The position numbers were made by a program, and so were the translations under genes. A model generated the notes under the pieces. It did no database searches, was not told the DNA's origin, and saw only the letters and a list, made by a program, of their open reading frames with translations. Shown here in pieces: positions 1 through 6,197 of a DNA stretch of 25,266 bases. Each line of letters begins with the position of its first letter. Within the stretch, counting starts at the first letter, position 1. The DNA comes from UBA11663 sp049616325 (lineage in GTDB: Bacteria > Bacteroidota > Bacteroidia > Flavobacteriales_D > Sanyastnellaceae), in the NCBI GenBank assembly GCA_049616325.1, contig JBMZHG010000031.1, positions 1 through 25,266 of the forward strand, given 5' to 3'.

Positions 1-851
1 GGGGGTACCAGGTGTTCAGTTTGGCCGAGAATCGGAAGATCAAAGAGGAGGGGGCCACCTTTCGCAGCCACATCGACGGGAGCAAGCACTTGTTTTCGCC
101 GGAGCGGGTCATGGACATCCAGCGCAGCATTGGGGCGGACATCGTCATGGCGTTTGACGAGTGCCCACCTTACCCGTCGACCTACGAATACGCCAAGAAG
201 AGCATGGAGCTCACCCACCGTTGGCTGCACCGTTGCGTGCAGCGGATGAAGGAGACCGAGCCGCTGTACGGCCACGAACAGGCGTTGTTCCCAATCGTGC
301 AGGGGTCGACCTATCCGGACTTGCGGCGGGCCTCAGCGCATGCCGTGGCAGAAGTGCCTTCCTTGGGGTACGCCATCGGAGGGTTAAGTGTGGGCGAGCC
401 TCACGAGGACATGTACGCCATGTGCGAGGAAGTGTGCGCCATTTTGCCGGAGGATGCTCCACGCTACATGATGGGCGTTGGCACTCCTGTGAACATCTTG
501 GAAAACATTGCCTTGGGGGTGGACATGTTCGATTGCGTGATGCCCACGCGAAATGCTCGAACCGGAACGTTTTACACGTGGGACGGCATCATGAACATGA
601 AAAACGCCAAGTGGAAAACGGACATGAGTCCCCTTGACCCCAAGGGCACGGCTCCGGTGGACCACATGTACAGCAAGGCGTACGTGCGTCACTTGTTTCA
701 CGCGAATGAATTGCTCGCCTTGTACATTGGATCTGTGCACAACTTGAGTTTCTACCTCGATTTGGTGCGCGAAGCGCGCAAGCAGATTCAGGCAGGGACG
801 TTCCGAGAATGGAAAGACCGGATGGTGGTTCAACTTGCTCAGCGCGTGTGA
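1..851 (+). CDS. tgt: Queuine tRNA-ribosyltransferase, 3' part (5' end outside window)
   Basis: Transglycosylase that swaps guanine-34 of GUN-anticodon tRNAs for a queuosine precursor; cytosolic. The reading frame is open from base 3 and begins inside the conserved GYQVFSL motif (family GGFQVFSL), so the GTG at 12 is an internal valine and not a start. About the N-terminal third of a typical ~375-residue protein is missing. Visible motifs are FDECPPYP (guanine pocket), FPIVQGS, GGLSVGEP, and DMFDCVMPTRNAR, which carries the nucleophilic Asp. The zinc loop is unusual: where E. coli has CDCYTC, this protein reads GTAPVDHMY, so the three Cys ligands are gone, although the His of SVHNLSFY remains. 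As I recall, Bacteroides Tgt shows the same loss. The stop is followed 4 nt later by the LptF/G-family gene, implying one transcript. Confidence 0.96.
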   Translation, partial: GYQVFSLAENRKIKEEGATFRSHIDGSKHLFSPERVMDIQRSIGADIVMAFDECPPYPSTYEYAKKSMELTHRWLHRCVQRMKETEPLYGHEQALFPIVQGSTYPDLRRASAHAVAEVPSLGYAIGGLSVGEPHEDMYAMCEEVCAILPEDAPRYMMGVGTPVNILENIALGVDMFDCVMPTRNARTGTFYTWDGIMNMKNAKWKTDMSPLDPKGTAPVDHMYSKAYVRHLFHANELLALYIGSVHNLSFYLDLVREARKQIQAGTFREWKDRMVVQLAQRV

Positions 852-855
852 TCGG

Positions 856-1959
856 ATGAACCGCCTCGATCGCTACCTCGTCGGCCAGTTCTTGGGCACG
901 TTTGTGTTCATGCTCGGTGTGTTTTGTGCGGTGGTGGTGGTGTTTGACTTGATGGAACACCTCGGACGGTTGCTCGACCACCAAGCCCCGCTGTCCGACA
1001 CGGCGCTCTACTACCTCAACGTTTGCTTCCACTTCGCGTCCCTGCTGATGGGGTTCATTGTGTTTTTGACCATCATTTGGTTCACGAGTCGTTTGGCCCA
1101 AAAAAGCGAAATCGTCGCCATGCTCGCCGGGGGCATGCCTTTTGGGTGGTTGCTTCGGCCGTATTTCTTCGCCTCGAGTCTGCTCGTGGTGCTGGCGTTG
1201 GTGCTGAGTCACGTGGTGGTGCCTCGCGCCAACGAACAAAAGCTTGCGTTTGAGGAAAGCTTTGTGAACACCTCGGTTCACGTGAAAGACAGAAACCTCT
1301 ACCGCGAGGTGGCGCCCGGCACCGTGGTGTATTTCCGCAGCGTCAACTACGGCCGTGGCACGGGCTACAAACTGCAGCTCGAGCAATGGGACGGAAACGC
1401 CCTTCAACAGCGCATTCTCGCCGCCAAGGCGACCTACCTGCCTCAAGACAGCCTCTGGCGGTTGGTCAACGTCGGGGTTCGCGATTTCAAACCGGAAGGG
1501 CGTCAGCATCACCGGTTCATGTCCCGACTCGACACTGCACTGACCATGCGGATGGACGATTTTGCGGAACGGAACGAGGTGGTGGCGACGATGCCGACGC
1601 CCGTGCTTCGGGATTACATCCGCACGGTGCGGGAACGCGGGGCGGACACGGCGAACCTGGAACTGACCCTCCACGGCCGGACGGCCAATGCCTTGGCCAT
1701 CCTCGTGCTGACCTTGATTGGCGTGTCGATTGCGGCACGGCGACTTCGTGGCGGCACCGGCCTTCACCTGTTCGCAGCCGTCCTCATTGGCTTCACGTAC
1801 GTGTTTGCGTCGAAAGTGATTTCGGTTTGGGCGGCCTCGGTGGGATTGCCGGCGTGGTTCCCGTTGAACGAGGCTGTGCTCAGGTTGGTGGCCGCTTGGT
1901 TGCCCAACCTCATTTTCGCAGGCCTGGGGGTTTGGCTCTATCTCAAGGCCCCGAAGTAG
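856..1959 (+). CDS. LptF/LptG-family (YjgP/YjgQ) lipopolysaccharide transport permease
   Basis: Inner-membrane permease of the Lpt bridge that hands lipopolysaccharide from the LptB2FG extractor to LptC/LptA. The 367-residue length is normal. It starts with the family signature MNRLDRYLVGQFL and has three N-terminal hydrophobic segments (about 12-32, 55-78 and 100-124). A soluble periplasmic domain follows (about 130-270), then three C-terminal segments (about 277-295, 301-323 and 346-363). This 3+3 arrangement is diagnostic. I chose ATG 856, 4 nt after the tgt stop, because it gives the canonical N-terminus; an upstream TTG at 835 would overlap tgt and add seven uncharacteristic residues. 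tgt followed by this permease is a common order in Bacteroidota. Whether it acts as LptF or LptG cannot be decided without its partner, so no symbol is given. Confidence 0.9.
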   Translation: MNRLDRYLVGQFLGTFVFMLGVFCAVVVVFDLMEHLGRLLDHQAPLSDTALYYLNVCFHFASLLMGFIVFLTIIWFTSRLAQKSEIVAMLAGGMPFGWLLRPYFFASSLLVVLALVLSHVVVPRANEQKLAFEESFVNTSVHVKDRNLYREVAPGTVVYFRSVNYGRGTGYKLQLEQWDGNALQQRILAAKATYLPQDSLWRLVNVGVRDFKPEGRQHHRFMSRLDTALTMRMDDFAERNEVVATMPTPVLRDYIRTVRERGADTANLELTLHGRTANALAILVLTLIGVSIAARRLRGGTGLHLFAAVLIGFTYVFASKVISVWAASVGLPAWFPLNEAVLRLVAAWLPNLIFAGLGVWLYLKAPK

Positions 1960-1966
1960 AAAGCAC

Positions 1967-1974
1967 TAACTTGG
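1967..1974 (+). promoter_or_regulatory. Possible -7 promoter element (TAACTTGG)
   Basis: Matches the Bacteroidota -7 consensus TAnnTTTG at five of its six fixed positions and begins exactly 12 nt before the ATG at 1979. Transcription would start at or next to the start codon, so the message may be nearly leaderless. I see no good -33 TTTG at the usual distance. Confidence 0.4.
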
Positions 1975-1978
1975 GGCA

Positions 1979-3559
1979 ATGCTGTCCTTCGCTCAAAATC
2001 CCGTCCTCAAGGTGGTTGCCACCGGTTGGGTGACAATCTTGACTTCGACGGTCTGGGCTCAACTTCCGACGTGGGTGGACGACATCGCGCCCATCGTGCA
2101 CACGCATTGCGCCCGGTGCCATCACAACGGGGGGGCGGGGCCGTTTCCCCTCCTGACTTACGAGGACGTGTTTTTCACCGCGAACATGGACGTGCATGTC
2201 ATGCAAGACGGCGAAATGCCGCCCTGGCCGGCTGACCCGGATTACCGGCACTTTGTGGGGGAGAACGTGCTGAGCGAACAGGACGTGGCGTTGTTTACGG
2301 AGTGGTACGAGACCGGCATGGCGTACGGCGACGAATCGGTGGTGGTGGAGTTGCCGGAGTTTGGGCCGCAGGGTACGTTGCTGGAGAGCTTGGACTTCGT
2401 GGCGGATTTCCCCGAGTACACGCTGCAATCCAACAACGAGGAGTACCGGTGGTTCGTGGTTTCGACGGACTTTGAGGAGACGAAGTACATCCAGGCCGTC
2501 GAAGTGATTCCCGGGTTGACCGGCGCAGTGCACCACGCGGACATTTTCGTGGACAACACGGGCGCATCGGCGGCGTTGGATGCGGCAGACCCGCTCCCGG
2601 GATTCAATGGAAGCACGGGCTGGCCGACAAACACCACGTACATCAATGCTTGGCAGCCCGGCGCGCTCCCGGCGCGGTACCCGGACGGGTGGGGAATTGC
2701 GGTGCCGCCCGGCGCCGACCTCGTCATCGAGATTCACTACGGCCCGGACTTCGGAGGCCAAACCGACGACACCGTCATGAACCTCGAATGGGTCGACGAG
2801 CCCGAGTCGGAGATTCGCCCGATTTCGGTGGGTTGGAGTTTGGGCAACGGCGCCATGACCGACGGCCCTTTGGTGATTCCTCCCAACCAACTGTCGACCT
2901 TCCATCAAGAGGCGGTGCTTTGGAATTCGGACAAGAGCCTGCTCAGCATTTGCCCACACATGCACCTGCTCGGCAAGTCCTACAAAGTGTGGATGGAAAC
3001 GCCTGAGGGAGACAGCATTCCGCTGATTGACATTCCCCAATGGCACTTTGAATGGCAGTTCTACTACCGTTTTCTCAGCCCGGTACACGTGCCTGCGGGC
3101 ACGGTGTTCAAGACCGAGGGGGTGTACGACAACACGGTGTGGAACCCGCTCAACCCCAACGATCCTCCCGAGGAGGTGACCTACGGCTCGCTCACCACCG
3201 ACGAGATGTTCTTGGTGTACCTGATTTGGTCGAATTACCAGGAGGGGGATGAGGATTTGGTGTTTGGGACGGTGGAAGAAGAGGAGGTGAGCGGCGTAGG
3301 ACTCCAGCCGCACGATTCGTCACGCCGACTTCAAGTCGCGCCCAACCCGGCATCCGAGATGGCCACTGTGACATGGAAGGGCGAAGCGGCCGTTCAAGCG
3401 GTGGTGCGATCCATGGGCGGTGGGGTGGTTTGGACGGGGACGTTGTTGCCCGGCGCGCAAGAATTGCCTGTGGCGAGTATGGCACCTGGAGCTTACATGG
3501 TGACGGTGCAAGGCGACGCCGGGATGCGCGAGTCGCTGCCGCTTTGGGTGGCCCGTTAA
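1979..3559 (+). CDS. Secreted cytochrome c / type II copper monooxygenase fusion with T9SS sorting domain
   Basis: A 526-residue exported protein. A signal peptide (about 1-27, ending TVWAQ) precedes a small c-type cytochrome domain with CARCH at 44-48 (CxxCH heme attachment) and GEMPPWP at 78-84, which offers Met80 as axial ligand. The body resembles the peptidylglycine alpha-hydroxylating monooxygenase (PHM) fold of type II ascorbate-dependent copper monooxygenases. His185-His186 and His253 fit the CuH site; His327, His329 and Met410 fit the CuM site. The spacing is close to that of PHM (H107/H108, H172, H242/H244, M314). The C-terminus (from about 450, with APNPAS) is a type A T9SS sorting domain, so the protein is probably surface-attached or released. 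I infer that the heme supplies electrons to copper; the substrate is unknown. Its TAA shares the TTAA at 3556-3559 with the ispE stop on the other strand. Confidence 0.85.
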   Translation: MLSFAQNPVLKVVATGWVTILTSTVWAQLPTWVDDIAPIVHTHCARCHHNGGAGPFPLLTYEDVFFTANMDVHVMQDGEMPPWPADPDYRHFVGENVLSEQDVALFTEWYETGMAYGDESVVVELPEFGPQGTLLESLDFVADFPEYTLQSNNEEYRWFVVSTDFEETKYIQAVEVIPGLTGAVHHADIFVDNTGASAALDAADPLPGFNGSTGWPTNTTYINAWQPGALPARYPDGWGIAVPPGADLVIEIHYGPDFGGQTDDTVMNLEWVDEPESEIRPISVGWSLGNGAMTDGPLVIPPNQLSTFHQEAVLWNSDKSLLSICPHMHLLGKSYKVWMETPEGDSIPLIDIPQWHFEWQFYYRFLSPVHVPAGTVFKTEGVYDNTVWNPLNPNDPPEEVTYGSLTTDEMFLVYLIWSNYQEGDEDLVFGTVEEEEVSGVGLQPHDSSRRLQVAPNPASEMATVTWKGEAAVQAVVRSMGGGVVWTGTLLPGAQELPVASMAPGAYMVTVQGDAGMRESLPLWVAR

Positions 3560-4395
3560 CCGGCGGCGAGCGGTCCGCAGTAATTCGCCCCAACGTCTTC
3601 GGCGGCTTGGCGCGCCGAGGCTTCCTCTGTGAACAGCCCAAACACCGTCGACCCGCTTCCCGTCATCTGCAAGTACTGCGCTCCGGCCTTCCGAAGTCCA
3701 TCGACCAGCCCGCCGACTTGCGGGTGCCGCGCACACGCCCCGGGCTCGAAGTCGTTGCAGATGCGGTCGCCCCACGCACTTGCAGGCTCCTTGGCCAAGG
3801 CGCTCCAATCCGTGGTGCGTTCCGAGGGCGTGAGTCCTTCAAACGCTTCGGCCGTGGAGATGTGAATGCCGGGATTGGCCACCACGACCCACAATCCGTC
3901 CAATGGGAGGTCGAATGCGAGGGGTTCGACGTGCTCGCCGCGCCCGGTCACCAGCGCGGGTTGCGCTTCCACGAAAAACGGGCAGTCGCTGCCCAATTCC
4001 GCCGCCAGCGTGACCAACTCCACGCGGGACAGGCCGAGATCGCACACCTCGTTGACGGCGCGCAACATGTACGTGCCGTCGGCGCTGCCGCCTCCGAGGC
4101 CGGCGCCCATCGGCAACACCTTGTGCAGGTGGGCCGACAGTCCGGGCAATTCGTGCTCGGCCGCGAGCAAGCGGTGGGCCTTCACGACGAGGTTGTTTTC
4201 GCTGTCCCCGGGGATGTCGAGTCCTGTCCACACGGTACGGAGCTGGCCGGGAGCAACCGAATCGTCCACCAGAACTTCAAGGATGTCGGTCCAATCCAAG
4301 GGGAGGAAAATGCTTTCCAGGGCATGGTACCCGTCGTCGCGCTTGCCGAGGACGTGGAGTCCGAGGTTGAGTTTGGCGGGAGGAAAGAGGACCAT
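3556..4395 (-). CDS. ispE: 4-diphosphocytidyl-2-C-methyl-D-erythritol kinase
   Basis: GHMP-family kinase that phosphorylates CDP-methylerythritol in the MEP (non-mevalonate) isoprenoid pathway; cytosolic. The 279 residues fit the family. It opens with FPPAKLNLGLHVLGKR (catalytic Lys8), carries the ATP-binding loop PMGAGLGGGSAD at 95-106, ELGSDCPFF with Asp137, and the C-terminal GHMP motif MTGSGSTVFGLF. Lys8 and Asp137 correspond to the catalytic pair of E. coli IspE. The start is ATG 4395, which puts the PAKLN motif at residues 6-10; the open frame upstream runs into era coding sequence in another frame and is not family-like. It lies 22 nt downstream of era on the same strand, so the two are probably co-transcribed. 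It is convergent with the copper monooxygenase gene and overlaps its stop. Confidence 0.95.
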   Translation of the reverse strand: MVLFPPAKLNLGLHVLGKRDDGYHALESIFLPLDWTDILEVLVDDSVAPGQLRTVWTGLDIPGDSENNLVVKAHRLLAAEHELPGLSAHLHKVLPMGAGLGGGSADGTYMLRAVNEVCDLGLSRVELVTLAAELGSDCPFFVEAQPALVTGRGEHVEPLAFDLPLDGLWVVVANPGIHISTAEAFEGLTPSERTTDWSALAKEPASAWGDRICNDFEPGACARHPQVGGLVDGLRKAGAQYLQMTGSGSTVFGLFTEEASARQAAEDVGANYCGPLAAG

Positions 4396-4417
4396 GCGAG
4401 GGCGAGTCGGTTTCGGT

Positions 4418-5341
4418 TCAGTCCATGTAGCCGAAGCGCTTGAGCTTCCGCTCGTCGTCGCGCCAGTTCTTGTCCACACGAACGTACAGGTCGAGGAAGA
4501 CCTTCTTGCCGAGGAACGCCTCGATGTCCTTGCGCGCGTCCATCCCGACGCGCTTGATCATGCGCCCTTGGGCCCCGACGACGATGTGCTTTTGGGATTC
4601 GCGGGCCACGTGGATTTCCGCGCGGATGCGCGTGATGTCCGGCGCGTCTTCGTAGGCTTCCACCACGACTTCGCAGCTGTAGGGAATCTCCTGTTTGTAA
4701 TGGGTCAGGATTTTCTCCCGAACGATTTCGGACACAAAAAAGCGCATCGGCTTGTCGGTCAACTCGTCCTTGGGAAAGAAAGGCGGGCTCTTGGGGAGCT
4801 GGGCGACGATGCGTTGGAGCAGGGTGTCGACGTTGAAGTTGTGAAGCGCGCTGATGGGCACAACCGAGGCGCGTGGCAATTTGGCGGCCCAAGCGTCAAG
4901 CTTGGCTTCGACGGCGGTTTGGTCTGTGGCGAGGTCAATCTTGTTGACCAACACAAACGTCGGAACGTCCATCGCGGCAATCTTTTCCAACGTCTCGGGG
5001 TGGGCCATGCCCTCCTCGTTCACCTCCGTCACCACGAGCAACACATCCGCATCCTGCAAGGCGGTCTTGACGAACTTCATCATGCCCTCCTGCAGCTTGT
5101 AGGCAGGGTCCAGCACACCAGGGGTGTCGCTGTAGACAATTTGGTAAGCGTCGTCGTTGACGATGCCCATGATGCGGTGACGTGTGGTTTGGGCCTTGGC
5201 GTTGATGATGCTCAACCGCTCGCCCACAAGCCGATTCATCAGCGTGCTCTTGCCCACGTTGGGCGAGCCGACGATGTTGACGAAGCCCGCACGGTGGTCG
5301 GCGGGAATTTCAGTCGAGGGAAGGGTTTGATTGTCAGTCAC
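4418..5341 (-). CDS. era: GTPase Era, 16S rRNA processing / 30S assembly
   Basis: Essential GTPase that binds the 3' end of 16S rRNA during small-subunit maturation. Numbered from GTG 5341 (307 aa; E. coli Era is 301): G1 GSPNVGKS at 25-32, G2 QTTRH at 51-55, G3 DTPG at 72-75, G4 NKID at 133-136. A C-terminal KH domain contains VVGAQGRMIKRVG and ends DERKLKRFGYMD. The start is uncertain. ATG 5380 adds 13 residues, but a perfect TAnnTTTG promoter element on the minus strand (5369-5362) lies inside that extension, and the extension is not family-like. I therefore prefer GTG 5341, which leaves a leader of roughly 14 nt. It heads an era-ispE unit and is divergent from the tRNA gene. Confidence 0.95.
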   Translation of the reverse strand: MTDNQTLPSTEIPADHRAGFVNIVGSPNVGKSTLMNRLVGERLSIINAKAQTTRHRIMGIVNDDAYQIVYSDTPGVLDPAYKLQEGMMKFVKTALQDADVLLVVTEVNEEGMAHPETLEKIAAMDVPTFVLVNKIDLATDQTAVEAKLDAWAAKLPRASVVPISALHNFNVDTLLQRIVAQLPKSPPFFPKDELTDKPMRFFVSEIVREKILTHYKQEIPYSCEVVVEAYEDAPDITRIRAEIHVARESQKHIVVGAQGRMIKRVGMDARKDIEAFLGKKVFLDLYVRVDKNWRDDERKLKRFGYMD

Positions 5342-5361
5342 CGGGGGTGAGGTTGGAGGCC

Positions 5362-5369
5362 CAAAGGTA
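5362..5369 (-). promoter_or_regulatory. Bacteroidota -7 promoter element for era (TACCTTTG)
   Basis: Perfect TAnnTTTG read on the minus strand. A TTG lies 23 nt upstream (5395-5393), at the long end of the usual spacer range. A start near 5355 would leave the GTG at 5341 as the first in-frame start of era. Confidence 0.55.
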
Positions 5370-5400
5370 CGTTTCCCCATGTGAAAGCATGCCAAGGAGT

Positions 5401-5431
5401 TTGCACATGCGAACAACTTGTGTACATTTGT
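5401..5431 (+). promoter_or_regulatory. Promoter of the initiator tRNA gene
   Basis: A -33 TTTG at 5401-5404 and a -7 TACATTTG at 5424-5431 are separated by 19 nt, matching the sigma-A-type promoter of Bacteroidota in both sequence and spacing. Predicted transcription starts near 5438, about 48 nt before the mature tRNA, which implies a 5' leader removed by RNase P. Confidence 0.7.
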
Positions 5432-5485
5432 CGTCCGCTGTCGGCCAAGGTCATGACTTGGTCACCAAGGCAACGGAACCCACAT

Positions 5486-5558
<73 letters not shown>

Positions 5559-5562
5559 CTTC

Positions 5563-5594
5563 AAGCCCGATGCACGAGAGTGCATCGGGCTTTT
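5563..5594 (+). terminator. Intrinsic terminator after tRNA-fMet
   Basis: A perfect 12-bp inverted repeat, 5563-5574 against 5581-5592. It extends to 13 bp by C5575-G5580, closing a GAGA (GNRA-type) tetraloop. The 3' arm runs into TTTT at 5591-5594. It insulates the tRNA from the H-NOX operon, whose promoter element begins only 10 nt further on. Confidence 0.9.
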
Positions 5595-5603
5595 CATTTG
5601 AGC

Positions 5604-5611
5604 TACATTTG
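5604..5611 (+). promoter_or_regulatory. -7 promoter element of the H-NOX operon (TACATTTG)
   Basis: Perfect TAnnTTTG, identical to the tRNA element, placed 39 nt before the ATG at 5643. No clear -33 TTTG sits at 17-23 nt upstream, because that space is occupied by the terminator stem. This could mean a weak or activator-dependent promoter (inference). Confidence 0.6.
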
Positions 5612-5642
5612 GCGCAGTTCATTTCACCCCAAACCGCAGCCC

Positions 5643-6185
5643 ATGAAAGGCGTTGTTTTTACGGAGTTTCTTGAGATGGTCGAACAGAGGTTTGGCATGG
5701 AGATGGTGAACAGCCTTCTCGAAGAAAACAACCTGTCGTCAGGCGGAGTCTACTCAGCTCTTGGCACGTACCATCACGGAGAGATGGTGACGCTTGTGGT
5801 GGATTTGGGGAAGCGCAGCGGAATGGACGTGCCCGATTTGTTGAAGGCCTTTGGCGGGTATTTGTTCAACACGTTCAAGTCGGGCTACCCCGAGATGTTC
5901 GCCTCGGCCAACAACGGGTTTGAATTTTTGCAGAGCGTGGACCAAGAGATCCACGTTGAGGTGCTCAAGTTGTATCCCGATGCGGAGCTTCCGTCGTTCA
6001 AAACGGAGTTGCTTGAGGAGCACGTCTTGCAGATGGATTACCGTTCAGACCGGGCGATGGGGGCCTTGGCTTTGGGGTTGATTGAAGCATGCGGCAACCA
6101 TTTCAACGAAGGATACGAAGTCGACTACCAACCCCAAACCGAAGACGGCAAGTACGTTCGGTTTGTCATTACGAGAAACGCCTGA
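5643..6185 (+). CDS. H-NOX (heme nitric-oxide/oxygen binding) sensor protein
   Basis: A 180-residue stand-alone heme sensor of the HNOB family, soluble and cytosolic. The proximal heme ligand is His104 in EIHVEVLKLYPDAELPSF, and the propionate-binding signature YxSxR is intact (Tyr133, Ser135, Arg137). Aligning YRSDRAMGALALGLIE with the same stretch of Thermoanaerobacter H-NOX places Leu142 where that O2-binding protein has Tyr140. A non-polar distal pocket is the pattern of NO-selective members that exclude O2, so NO sensing is the likely role. I chose ATG 5643, giving the family-standard N-terminus MKGVVF; an open-frame GTG at 5580 lies in the tRNA terminator. The histidine kinase gene starts 12 nt downstream, and H-NOX proteins typically gate an adjacent kinase. 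Confidence 0.95.
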   Translation: MKGVVFTEFLEMVEQRFGMEMVNSLLEENNLSSGGVYSALGTYHHGEMVTLVVDLGKRSGMDVPDLLKAFGGYLFNTFKSGYPEMFASANNGFEFLQSVDQEIHVEVLKLYPDAELPSFKTELLEEHVLQMDYRSDRAMGALALGLIEACGNHFNEGYEVDYQPQTEDGKYVRFVITRNA

Positions 6186-6197
6186 GCTGGGCAGGGC

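Noticed and set aside
835..855. TTG 835 as start of the LptF/G-family gene
   Set aside because: It would overlap tgt by 17 nt and add residues not seen in the family; ATG 856 gives the canonical MNRLDRY start.
589..1767. Long minus-strand frame opposite the tgt end and the LptF/G-family gene (392 codons)
   Set aside because: His/Arg/Gln-rich composition without motifs; it overlaps two recognisable genes over its full length.
3540..3600. Search for an intrinsic terminator between the copper monooxygenase gene and ispE
   Set aside because: No hairpin with a T-run was found; the stops overlap and there is no intergenic space.
3866..5350. Long plus-strand frame opposite ispE and era (494 codons)
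   Set aside because: Shadow of two clearly identified genes; no family features in the translation.
5580..5642. GTG 5580 as start of the H-NOX gene
   Set aside because: It lies in the 3' arm of the tRNA terminator and upstream of the promoter element; ATG 5643 gives the family N-terminus.
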